Part shown: in pieces, positions 36,338-45,197 of the stretch
Numbering within the stretch: position 1 is the first letter of the stretch
Layout of the letters: each line of letters opens with the position of its first letter
DNA from: Clostridiales bacterium
GTDB taxonomy: Bacteria > Bacillota > Clostridia > Oscillospirales > Acutalibacteraceae
NCBI GenBank assembly: GCA_024693205.1
Contig: JAILLJ010000044.1
Span: 1 to 46,176 of the forward strand
Length of the DNA stretch: 46,176 nt
Direction of reading: 5' to 3'
Notes under the pieces: generated by a model
Database searches by the model: none
What the model saw: the letters and a program-made list of their open reading frames with translations, nothing else
Told to the model about the DNA's origin: nothing
Translations under genes and position numbers: made by a program

Positions 36338-37693
36338 TCACTTTTTGACGATCGTCGCAATGGTCTTCTCGTCGTATTGAGATGAAATAATTCCACCTTT
36401 TGAAAGCCGCGAGTAGATACCGCTGAATTTTCGATTATAACAAAACAAACCGGTGATATTACGAAATCCCCGTATCTCCGCATCCTTTTCAGAAAAGTCG
36501 ATATTTTCCGAGACATAGGGCGGACAATATTCCTGAAGAAGATAATTTTTGCCCGATCCCTTTGAAAGTACGTTTTTCCACTCCTTCGGCGAAAGGTCGA
36601 TCCCGGCGTAGACGCCGCGCGACGCGTAAAGGTCAAACGGCTTTATCAGCCAGGACGATCTGTTTTGAGCAGCGTCGAATTTCTCTATGTTTTCGTCGTT
36701 AAGAACGTATGTTGCGGGGATGTGCGCCGCTATAAAGTCGTTTTCGCTTTTTGAAAGAAGCTTTTTTGTCTCGTCAAAATGAAGGACTGCGAAGATATAT
36801 TTATTATGGATTATCTGCGTCGGGAACGAGCCGATAACGCATACGGCGTTGTCCTTAACCGCAGATATGAAGGGCGTCACCTCGTCGTATCTGTCCATTA
36901 TATCGGCGGTGACTGCGCGCCTGTAAACAGCGTCGACGCGCTTTCCCGACGGAGATTTGAGCGAGCCGTTTTTGTAGGAAAAGGAGCGTATATCGCATAT
37001 TTCGGCGGATATGCCGTTTCGTTTGAACGCTTCCTCAAATCGGATAAATTCGTTTGCCGTCCCGCGGTCGTTGAAATCGGCTATGGCGACATGGGGACTG
37101 TCCGTCCTTTTGTTGTCGTATGTATCGTAGATGTTTTTAAATTCCGCGACCCAAGAGTCAAAAAGCTCGAAGGAATAGTATTCCTCACCCTCCGCCGCGT
37201 TCATAAACGCCGTATTGAGAGGGAGAAGGGAGTTAAGGATCCTGTCCTCGTTCATGGCGCTCGTGCCGTCGGTATTTATCTCGCAGAATTTGAAGTCGCC
37301 TGTTTCCTCGTTAAAGAAAATATCTATCCTCGATATCGGGATATATGTCTTATAATGTACGCCCGAAAGGATAAGCTCTCTGAGCTCCTTTGAAAAGGGG
37401 AACAGAGCGCGGTACGCGGGCGACACGAGGTATTCATGTATCACCTTGTCAAATATAGAAAAGCATGTTTCGGTGATGTTTTTGAACAGCCCGACGTCCT
37501 TTTCGGTGAATATCTTGGGCACGGAGAGCGTCTGGACGCATCTGTCGCCGACGTGAAGATCGGACGCCATGATCCGATCTTTTATTTCGTCAAAATCCCT
37601 TTTTGCCGTCTTTTTATCGGCGAGGATATTTTCGATGATCGTTTTTTCAGTAAGCAAGAGTAATGAGTCCTTTCTCAACGATATTTTTTTCAT
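36338..37693 (-). CDS. Glutathionylspermidine synthase-like ATP-grasp protein
   Basis: FKFCEINTDGTSAMNEDRIL, SSWLIKPFDLYASRGVYAGIDLSPKEWKNVL, YLLQEYCPPY; the extended ORF overlaps the upstream gene, so a downstream TTG start is possible. Confidence 0.65.
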   Translation of the reverse strand: MKKISLRKDSLLLLTEKTIIENILADKKTAKRDFDEIKDRIMASDLHVGDRCVQTLSVPKIFTEKDVGLFKNITETCFSIFDKVIHEYLVSPAYRALFPFSKELRELILSGVHYKTYIPISRIDIFFNEETGDFKFCEINTDGTSAMNEDRILNSLLPLNTAFMNAAEGEEYYSFELFDSWVAEFKNIYDTYDNKRTDSPHVAIADFNDRGTANEFIRFEEAFKRNGISAEICDIRSFSYKNGSLKSPSGKRVDAVYRRAVTADIMDRYDEVTPFISAVKDNAVCVIGSFPTQIIHNKYIFAVLHFDETKKLLSKSENDFIAAHIPATYVLNDENIEKFDAAQNRSSWLIKPFDLYASRGVYAGIDLSPKEWKNVLSKGSGKNYLLQEYCPPYVSENIDFSEKDAEIRGFRNITGLFCYNRKFSGIYSRLSKGGIISSQYDEKTIATIVKK

Positions 37694-38849
37694 CTTCGTT
37701 TAGATTTTCGAGAGCTATGCGCGTTATCCTGTCGGCAAGCCGGGACGCTTTGACGCCGTAAATGTCGCCGGAAAAGCCTTTTAAGGCTATATCGTCCTCC
37801 GCGTCCTCTATATCGCCCTCGCGGACGTCGAATCCCTTAAGGATATCATCGACTGTTCCGGAGCTTGAAAAGATCCCTTTGATAAGTCCGAGATAGAACA
37901 TAAAACGCTCCGGAGGCATACTGTCGGCGCAGCGTATCTCGACGTATCTGCGTAGTCTGACGTCGGGGAAAACCATTGACGAATAATGATCGGCGAGGGC
38001 AGGAAGCTCTTCTTCGCCGTATTCGCGCATGACCTCGAGCGCCGTTTTGTCGGTAGGGGAGTACACGCCGTTTTTGACGGAAAAGATCGCGGGACGCGAC
38101 AGTATATAGTCGGCGTATTTTGAAAAGCCGAAGTCGTCGTCAAAGACGCCGTTTACGATGCACGTCCTTTTTTCGTCCACGTTTCGCCAGACGGATTTTC
38201 GGATAAGCGGATTTTTATTCGGCAGCCCCTCGAAAACGGGGGAGTTACCGGAAAGAAGCTCAAAAAGAGGCGTTAAAACATAGGCGCACCTGAATTTTTT
38301 TATGAAATCGCTTTCGTCAAAATAGTCTATCGAGACTTGACAGGCGGCAGTGCCGCGCATCATGTTTATCCCGCATTTCCCGGTTTTCTCGAAATATTTG
38401 TCCATGTAATAATAGCGCTTTTTCGGTATCAGCTCGATTTCGCCGACGCGGGAATGAGGAAGATATCCGAGCGTCGTAAGCTCGTATCCGAGAGGGGAAA
38501 TGACTTCGTCGACAATGTCCTTAAATCTGTTATATGCCGAAAGGACGTCAATGAGCTTTTCTTTCGGAGCGATACTGACCTCAAGCTGTGCGCCCGGCTC
38601 GAGGGTAAGCGATATCTCGCCGTCTGAAAGCCCGAGAAGACGGCCGTTTTCGTATACCGAGTCGGTGAAGAAGGGGAGGAGACAGTTTAAGATATACTCT
38701 GTCCCGCGCGTTTCGGAATATTGGATATTCCGCTTTGTCGCGCGGTCGGTGATGAAATGCTCAAGCTCCAAGCCGAGCATCATCCTTTTGTCGCTTTTGC
38801 ATCCGCTTTCAAAATACGACAAAAGCGCCTGTTTAGCTTTTTCCATCAA
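37647..38849 (-). CDS. GCS2-family glutamate-cysteine ligase-like protein
   Basis: LGLELEHFITD, GEISLTLEPGAQLEVSIAP, MMRGTAACQVSIDYFDE, RYVEIRCADSMPP motifs of the GCS2/EgtA-type ligases. Confidence 0.8.
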   Translation of the reverse strand: MMEKAKQALLSYFESGCKSDKRMMLGLELEHFITDRATKRNIQYSETRGTEYILNCLLPFFTDSVYENGRLLGLSDGEISLTLEPGAQLEVSIAPKEKLIDVLSAYNRFKDIVDEVISPLGYELTTLGYLPHSRVGEIELIPKKRYYYMDKYFEKTGKCGINMMRGTAACQVSIDYFDESDFIKKFRCAYVLTPLFELLSGNSPVFEGLPNKNPLIRKSVWRNVDEKRTCIVNGVFDDDFGFSKYADYILSRPAIFSVKNGVYSPTDKTALEVMREYGEEELPALADHYSSMVFPDVRLRRYVEIRCADSMPPERFMFYLGLIKGIFSSSGTVDDILKGFDVREGDIEDAEDDIALKGFSGDIYGVKASRLADRITRIALENLNEDEKNIVEKGLITLAY

Positions 38850-38858
38850 ATCAAACCT

Positions 38859-40112
38859 TTACTTCGGAATAAGGCAGTTTTTATATCTGTCAATAAAAGA
38901 TATGTCCGCAACAGCCTTTAAATATACGCCCTCCTCGCGATATTCCTCTATAGATACGGCGCCGTCTCTGTGAAGCTCGGCGACCGCCGATGACAAAGAA
39001 TAAGGAAACAAAAATTCCGCCTCGCGCCGTGTCGGCGGCAGAACGGATTCTATCATATCAAGAAGTTTCTGAAGCCCATAGCCGTTAAGGGCGGATATCA
39101 TGACGCTTTTTCCGACGGCGGGGATATCCGCGGCGTCTTTCACGAGATCGCATTTGTTCATGACCGAGATTATCGGCTTGTCGGTACATTCGAGCTCGGT
39201 CAGAATTTCGTCGGTAACGCGGAGATGCTCCGCGCATTCGTCGCTCGAAGCGTCGCAGACGTTAAGGATAACGTCGGCCGCCGCCGCTTCCTCGAGCGTC
39301 GACAAAAATGCCTCGACAAGATGGTGAGGAAGCCGCCTTATAAGTCCTACCGTGTCGATAAGCATTATTTTCCTTCCGCTCGGCAGCGTCAGCGCGCGCG
39401 CCGTCGGGTCGAGAGTTACAAAAAGCTTGTCCTCCGCGAGGACGTCGGCGTTTGTCAGCGCGTTCATAAGAGTGCTTTTTCCGGCGTTTGTGTAGCCGAC
39501 TATCGCCGCAGTCGTCACTCTGTCCTTGACGCGCCTTTCGCGCATCAGAGAGCGTCTCTTTTTGAGCGCTTCAAGCTCGTCCTCAAGCTTTTTTATCCTC
39601 CTGCGGATATGGCGCTTGTCGGTTTCGAGCTTTGTTTCTCCGGGGCCTCTCGTGCCTATTCCGCCGCCGAGGCGCGAAAGCTGAACGCCCTTGCCGCCGA
39701 GGCGCGGAAGGGTATATTTGAGCTGCGCGATCTCGACCTGGAGCTTGCCCTCGCCGCTTCTCGCATGGGCGGCAAATATATCGAGGATGAGCGTAGTCCT
39801 GTCGATCACCCTGACGTCGGTCAGCTCCTCAATGTTTCGCTGCTGTGAGGGCGTCAGCTCGGAATCGAATATCAAAAGGTCGATATCGTTGTCGGCGCAG
39901 TAGACGCGAAGCTCCTCGAGACGGCCTCTTCCGACGAACGTCGCGGCGTTAGGTGTGTCGCGCTTTTGCGACATTACGGCGACGACCTCTGCGCCCGCCG
40001 TTTCGGCAAGCTCCGAGAGCTCGTCAAAGGAGCTGTCGACGTCGTATTCGCCCGTATCTATGTTGACAAGTACGGCGCGTTCCGCCCTTTCGTCGTTTTC
40101 GATATTTTCCAT
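38859..40112 (-). CDS. hflX: GTPase HflX
   Basis: VGRGRLEELR, IFDSELTPSQQRNIEE, RLGGGIGTRGPGETKLETDKRHIRRRI, VGYTNAGKSTLMNAL, DTVGLIRRLPHHLVEAF. Confidence 0.95.
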   Translation of the reverse strand: MENIENDERAERAVLVNIDTGEYDVDSSFDELSELAETAGAEVVAVMSQKRDTPNAATFVGRGRLEELRVYCADNDIDLLIFDSELTPSQQRNIEELTDVRVIDRTTLILDIFAAHARSGEGKLQVEIAQLKYTLPRLGGKGVQLSRLGGGIGTRGPGETKLETDKRHIRRRIKKLEDELEALKKRRSLMRERRVKDRVTTAAIVGYTNAGKSTLMNALTNADVLAEDKLFVTLDPTARALTLPSGRKIMLIDTVGLIRRLPHHLVEAFLSTLEEAAAADVILNVCDASSDECAEHLRVTDEILTELECTDKPIISVMNKCDLVKDAADIPAVGKSVMISALNGYGLQKLLDMIESVLPPTRREAEFLFPYSLSSAVAELHRDGAVSIEEYREEGVYLKAVADISFIDRYKNCLIPK

Positions 40113-40153
40113 ATATCAGCCGTCCGATCTTTAAAACTTCATTGTTAAACTGC

Positions 40154-40183
40154 ACTGCGCGGACATTTTCGTGACCGCGCAGT
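40154..40183 (-). terminator. Hairpin downstream of galE is absent; this hairpin lies upstream of galE's stop side (hflX-galE intergenic)
   Basis: ACTGCGCGG-N12-CCGCGCAGT perfect 9-bp stem between the galE stop (40197) and hflX start (40112) on the minus strand, so it follows galE in the direction of transcription; weak T-run. Confidence 0.55.
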
Positions 40184-40196
40184 AATACATAAAATA

Positions 40197-41207
40197 TCAA
40201 AATCCGTTTGGATTGTTTTTTTGCCAGCGCCATGTGTCCTCGCACATCTCCTCGATGCCTCTTTCGGCTTTCCAGCCGAGTTCGCGCTCCGCCTTTGAGG
40301 CGTCGGAGTAGCATGTCGCGATATCTCCAAGACGGCGCCCGTCTATCACATAATTTATTTTGATCCCGTTTACCTTTTCAAAGGCGTTAATGAGCTGAAG
40401 AACGCTTACGCCGTGTCCCGTTCCGAGGTTATAGATATCGACTCCCGTTTTTTCGAGGATATGTTGATACGCCTTGACATGTCCCACCGCGAGATCGACG
40501 ACATGGATATAATCGCGGACTCCCGTTCCGTCGGGCGTGTCGTAGTCGTCTCCGTAGACGTGGAGGCATTTCAGCTTTCCGACGGCGACCTGTGAGATAT
40601 AGGGCATAAGGTTGTTCGGTATGTCGCGGGGATTTTCGCCGATCCTGCCGCTCTTATGGGCGCCGATCGGATTGAAATACCGAAGAAGGCATATGCTCCA
40701 GCTGTTGTCCGCGGCGTAGATATCCTGAAGTATCTTTTCGATATAGAGCTTTGTCGTGCCGTATGGATTGGTCGTCCCGCCGACCTGCATGTCTTCTTTA
40801 AGCGGCGATATGTTGTTCATGCCGTAGACAGTGGCGGACGAGCTGAAAACGATCTTTTTACAGCCGGCTTTTGTCATCGCGTTTAAAAGCGATATGGTCC
40901 CGCCGATGTTGTTGTCGTAATATCTCAGCGGCTGTGAGCAGCTTTCGCCGACCGATTTAAGACCGGCGAAATGGATGACGGCGTCGACAGAGTTTTCGGA
41001 AAAAATCTTGTCGAGCTTTTCCGTGTCGCGGATATCGCAGTCGTATGTTTTGATTTTTTTACCCGATATTTCTTCGACGCGGCGTACAGCCTCGGGCGAA
41101 GAATTGACGTAGTTGTCGACGATTATCATATCGAGGCCGTTTTTGAGCAGCTCAACGCATGTGTGCGACCCGATATACCCGGCGCCGCCGGTGACTAAAA
41201 CAGACAT
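40197..41207 (-). CDS. galE: UDP-glucose 4-epimerase
   Basis: VLVTGGAGYIGSHTCVELL, HFAGLKSVGES, SSSATVYG, NPYGTTKLYIE, RYFNPIGAH. Confidence 0.95.
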   Translation of the reverse strand: MSVLVTGGAGYIGSHTCVELLKNGLDMIIVDNYVNSSPEAVRRVEEISGKKIKTYDCDIRDTEKLDKIFSENSVDAVIHFAGLKSVGESCSQPLRYYDNNIGGTISLLNAMTKAGCKKIVFSSSATVYGMNNISPLKEDMQVGGTTNPYGTTKLYIEKILQDIYAADNSWSICLLRYFNPIGAHKSGRIGENPRDIPNNLMPYISQVAVGKLKCLHVYGDDYDTPDGTGVRDYIHVVDLAVGHVKAYQHILEKTGVDIYNLGTGHGVSVLQLINAFEKVNGIKINYVIDGRRLGDIATCYSDASKAERELGWKAERGIEEMCEDTWRWQKNNPNGF

Positions 41208-41225
41208 TTTGAAAGTACCCCCAAT

Positions 41226-42182
41226 TTATTCGAGCTCGACAGTGTAAGAACGGAAATATACGCTGAGAAGCTTTGAGTTGTAGTCGATCGCGTGGAAGAC
41301 AGAGCCGTCCGAGGCGTGAAATGCGGTAAAGCCCTCTGTTTCGATGTAGTCCTTGCCGACGTTTCGGGTGAACGCGACGCGCGTCCTGCCGCTGATTGTG
41401 TTTACGGCGTAGACGTTCCTTGTCGCACCGTCGGTTCTTGTGTCGGAAGAGAGGTAGAGAGTGCCGTCGTAAAATTCGCCGTCCTGGACTCTTTCGAGAT
41501 CGTCGACTCCGAGAACGGGGATCTCCTTTACGGGAGCCATCGTACTGTCGATATCGAATTGATATATCGACGTCGCTTTATCCCACGTAGCGGTAAAAAG
41601 CTGTCCCGTTTTTCCGTTGACGGCTACCCACGGGACGCCGCTCGGAAACCAGCTCGTCGGAAGGTCGTAATGTGTGACGTAGGAGAGAGTGTCGGCGCTG
41701 AATACGACGATACAGGGATACATCCGCTCGTCGTCCTCAACGGCGGCGTAGATCTTTCCGTCGTAGTAGCTTATCCCTCCGATATGGTTGTTTCCGCGTT
41801 TTTTAAGCTCCTTCGGGAGAGGATTTGTCACGCGTTTTATTGATTTTTTTGTTTCGGGATCGAACTTCGCGAGCGCGGTAAAACCGACTCCGGTCATAGA
41901 CCCGCTCGTATAAAAGATCTTTCCGTCGGTCGTAAGACCCTGACCGGCATACGCCGCTTCGGTGAAGAAAAGCTTCTTTTCGCTTATCAGCGTAGATGTG
42001 CTCGTATTTCCTGCGCCGGTATCGAAAATGATGGTAAAAAACAGTACGGCGGCGGTGAAATACTTCGGAAACTGTTTAAGGAAACCGAGTATTTTTGTAA
42101 ATATCGGCTTTATTTTGTCGGCTGTTTTGCCCCAGTCGATATCTTTTATATTGTCGATCATCTTGCCGAGATCAAAGTCCAT
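41226..42182 (-). CDS. Membrane-anchored beta-propeller-like protein
   Basis: One N-terminal TM (YFTAAVLFFTIIF) followed by repeated beta-rich units (YAGQGLTTDGKIFYTSG, GISYYDGKIYAAVEDD, DGEFYDGTLYLSSD). Confidence 0.6.
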   Translation of the reverse strand: MDFDLGKMIDNIKDIDWGKTADKIKPIFTKILGFLKQFPKYFTAAVLFFTIIFDTGAGNTSTSTLISEKKLFFTEAAYAGQGLTTDGKIFYTSGSMTGVGFTALAKFDPETKKSIKRVTNPLPKELKKRGNNHIGGISYYDGKIYAAVEDDERMYPCIVVFSADTLSYVTHYDLPTSWFPSGVPWVAVNGKTGQLFTATWDKATSIYQFDIDSTMAPVKEIPVLGVDDLERVQDGEFYDGTLYLSSDTRTDGATRNVYAVNTISGRTRVAFTRNVGKDYIETEGFTAFHASDGSVFHAIDYNSKLLSVYFRSYTVELE

Positions 42183-42217
42183 TTTTGTTCCCCTTTATAA
42201 AGACATAAAGACGTAAA

Positions 42218-43462
42218 TCATATCCTTTCGGAAAGGACTTCTCTTTCGTATTTTTCGACCTCTCCGAACCATTCGTCGCCCGAGGGCGCGTTCTCTCTCT
42301 TACAGAATTCGTCCCAAACGTCGGCGAACGGATAGAATTTAAGCTCTTCGTTCATGTAAAGAAGCTTTGAAAAGTTTCCGCTGTCCTGAAGCTTTTTAAG
42401 CTCGGCGTTCGGCATAAGGAGCGCGTAGAGAAGCGCCTTTTGCATGTTGCGCACGCCCGTTGCCCATGCCGCAACGCGGTTTATCGAAGCGTCAAAGTAG
42501 TCGAGACCGATCATGACTCTTTCGAGCGCATCGTTTCTTACGATCTCCTTTGCGATCTCCTTCAGCTCGTCGTCAAAGGTCACGACATGGTCGCTGTCCC
42601 AGCGCACTCCGCGCGTCACGTGAAGCGCTATCTTATCGGCGAAAAGGAGCATCGAGGGGATCTTGTCGGAAACGATCTCCGTCGGATGGAAATGGCCGTT
42701 GTCAAGAAGACATATGCAGTCGTTCTTCGCGGCGTAGTTCATATAAAATTCATGGGAGCCGACGGTATAGCTTTCGACTCCTATACCGAAAAGCTTTGAC
42801 TCCACGGTGTCGATAAGATATTTTTTATCTATCTTTTCGGCGAGGATCTCGTCGAGGGAGTCCTTGAGCCTCTTACGCGGGCCGAGTCTGTCCGCCGGCA
42901 CGTCCTTAAGTCCGTCGGGTATCCATATGTTGTTCATACAGGGGATACCGAGCTCGCGGCCGAAATATTCGCCGACACGGCGCATGGCGATACAGTGCTC
43001 TATCCAGAAGCGCCTGATATTTTCATCGGGGCTCGAAAGCGTAAGGCCGCTCGACGCCATGGGATGTGAAAAGAGAGTGGGGTTGATGTCAAGGCCGAGA
43101 CCTCTCTTTTTTGCGAACTCCACCCATTTTTCAAAGTGCTTCGGCTCGAGCTTGTTTCTCTCGACAGGCTCGTCCGTCACGGCGTAAATGGCGTGTACGT
43201 TGATCTTGTGTTTGCCGGGCACGAGCGACAGGAGCTTGTCGATATCGGCGGTAAGCTCTTCAAAATTCTTCGCTCTGCCGGGATAGTTGCCTGTGGCGGC
43301 GATACCTCCGGAAAGCTCGCCGTCGGAGCATTCAAAGCCCTTGACGTCGTCGCCCTGCCAGCAGTGTATGGATATTTTTACCTTTGAAAGCGCTTCGATG
43401 GCTTTTTCGGCGTCTACTCCGAGACGTGAATATTTTTCCTTTGCGTAAGAATATCTTTCCAT
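42218..43462 (-). CDS. rhaA: L-rhamnose isomerase
   Basis: [61 protein letters not shown]. Confidence 0.95.
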   Translation of the reverse strand: MERYSYAKEKYSRLGVDAEKAIEALSKVKISIHCWQGDDVKGFECSDGELSGGIAATGNYPGRAKNFEELTADIDKLLSLVPGKHKINVHAIYAVTDEPVERNKLEPKHFEKWVEFAKKRGLGLDINPTLFSHPMASSGLTLSSPDENIRRFWIEHCIAMRRVGEYFGRELGIPCMNNIWIPDGLKDVPADRLGPRKRLKDSLDEILAEKIDKKYLIDTVESKLFGIGVESYTVGSHEFYMNYAAKNDCICLLDNGHFHPTEIVSDKIPSMLLFADKIALHVTRGVRWDSDHVVTFDDELKEIAKEIVRNDALERVMIGLDYFDASINRVAAWATGVRNMQKALLYALLMPNAELKKLQDSGNFSKLLYMNEELKFYPFADVWDEFCKRENAPSGDEWFGEVEKYEREVLSERI

Positions 43463-43475
43463 AAATTACTCCTTT

Positions 43476-45056
43476 TTATTGATCGTTTTCGATCGTTTCA
43501 CAAAAGTTTTTTATATCGGGAGAGGATATCCACATATCCTCGTATTTCATGCCGGCTATTGATTCAAGCGTCTTTTTGTCGTCGTCGCCTACCGTGACGA
43601 AACCGTTCTTTTTCTTTTCGCTGATTACCGCCTTTATCATCTCGTGGTCGCTCTTGTTCATTTTATATTTGAATATGGAGATGAACGAGATAACGGTGCA
43701 TATAACGGGGATGACGATATATGTTATCCTTAAACCGAGGATGCCCTTGGCGGTCTGATCGAGCGTTCCCTTGCCCGTTTTAAAGTCGAACGCGGAGAGG
43801 ATAAAGCCGGTGAACGCCGACATAAAGCCGTTTACCGTCTTTTTGATAAGTGAATTGAAGGTGCCGATAAGGCCCTCGCGCCTGCGTCCCGTTATAAGCT
43901 CGTCGACGTCCGTGACGTCGGGCTGGATATTGGTCGAGACGAAGCCTATGCCTGCGTAGCCGACGTAATAGAGTATCACCGCGACAAAGAGCAGTACCGT
44001 CCCGAACGTGCCGGAGGTGGGCGTTATAAGTAAATTCAGAAGGATGCCGACTATCATTACGGGAGCTAAGAGAAGACCGCACTTCTGCTTGCCGAATTTT
44101 TTGGTGAGCCAGAAGTTGAGAGGGAAGGTGGAGGCCTCGGCGACGCCGGCGACCGTCATGATTATATTGTACCGCTCCTGTCTTTGGGCGATATAGCGGA
44201 TGAAATACTGGTTTGAGTTATTGTAAAAGCCTCGCGCCATCATATAAAAGAGGCTGATAACGAAATATTCCCTGAACGACTTGTTTTTAAAGACGTATTT
44301 ATATTCCGTCATGAGTTCCTTAACGTTAAGCTCGGGCAGCTCCATATCGAGAGACGACGGCTCCCGCGTCGTTTTGAAGGTTATCAAAAGCGGGAGAGAG
44401 AACCAGAGGCAGAGGATAAGTCCGAGTATCATGAATTTAAGGCGCATACCGGAATTGAGTATCTCCATATCGGAAAAGCCGAGAGAAAACGAAACGAGGA
44501 TAAAGGACGACACCATGCCGACGGAATTCATGATATATTCGATAGATTTGTATTGCGTCCTGAGGAAGTATTCGGGCGCCAGCTCCGGCAGCATCGCCGT
44601 ATGCGGCACGCAGACGAGCGTATAAGCGCCGTTAAAGAACATGTATGCGCCGATGTAGTAGATCATCGTGAGCGTGGGATTTCCTATAGAGGATATGCCG
44701 AAGGAATTCCACATCATGAAATACGAAAGGGCTATCGGGATAACGCCCCAAAGGAGATAACGCCTGTGACGTCCGTATTTTGAGCGCGTCCTGTCGGTTA
44801 TTATGCCCATAGCGGGGTCTGTAACGGCGTCCCATATCTGGGCAAAAAACATCACGAGGCCGGCCTGTCTTACGTTCAGCCCCTCGACCTCGGTAAGAAA
44901 GGAGATAAAGTAAAGGCTGATGATATATCCGCTTCCGCCGAAAAGGATGCTTGCGGAGTTATATCCGAGCATCGGCAGGATAGCTTCCTTGAAGCTGCCC
45001 TCTACGCCGACGGCGCGTTTTAACGCATCGCCTATCTTTTTTCCTCTTTCACTCAT
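43476..45056 (-). CDS. MFS transporter, GPH-family sugar symporter-like
   Basis: GYNSASILFGGSGYIISLYFISFLTEVEGL, AQIWDAVTDPAMGIITDRTRSKYGRHRRYLLWG. Confidence 0.88.
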   Translation of the reverse strand: MSERGKKIGDALKRAVGVEGSFKEAILPMLGYNSASILFGGSGYIISLYFISFLTEVEGLNVRQAGLVMFFAQIWDAVTDPAMGIITDRTRSKYGRHRRYLLWGVIPIALSYFMMWNSFGISSIGNPTLTMIYYIGAYMFFNGAYTLVCVPHTAMLPELAPEYFLRTQYKSIEYIMNSVGMVSSFILVSFSLGFSDMEILNSGMRLKFMILGLILCLWFSLPLLITFKTTREPSSLDMELPELNVKELMTEYKYVFKNKSFREYFVISLFYMMARGFYNNSNQYFIRYIAQRQERYNIIMTVAGVAEASTFPLNFWLTKKFGKQKCGLLLAPVMIVGILLNLLITPTSGTFGTVLLFVAVILYYVGYAGIGFVSTNIQPDVTDVDELITGRRREGLIGTFNSLIKKTVNGFMSAFTGFILSAFDFKTGKGTLDQTAKGILGLRITYIVIPVICTVISFISIFKYKMNKSDHEMIKAVISEKKKNGFVTVGDDDKKTLESIAGMKYEDMWISSPDIKNFCETIENDQ

Positions 45057-45098
45057 TTTTAAACACCCGCCGATATATTTTGATCGGTATCCGTCCTT

Positions 45099-45130
45099 AA
45101 AAAGCGCTCAAAAAGCCGAAAGCGCTTTTT
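45099..45130 (-). promoter_or_regulatory. Leader hairpin / attenuator-like element with cre-like AAAGCGCTTT core
   Basis: Perfect stem AAAAAGCGCT-N12-AGCGCTTTTT between the promoter and the MFS start; contains GAAAGCGCTTTT. Confidence 0.45.
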
Positions 45131-45142
45131 TCACCAAGCTAC

Positions 45143-45172
45143 ATTGTAATATTTTTACATGCCCCGTGTCAA
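45143..45172 (-). promoter_or_regulatory. Sigma-A promoter for the MFS-rhaA operon
   Basis: Minus strand TTGACA (45167-45172) N18 TACAAT (45143-45148). Confidence 0.6.
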
Positions 45173-45197
45173 CAAAAAAATGTATTTATTTTAACGC

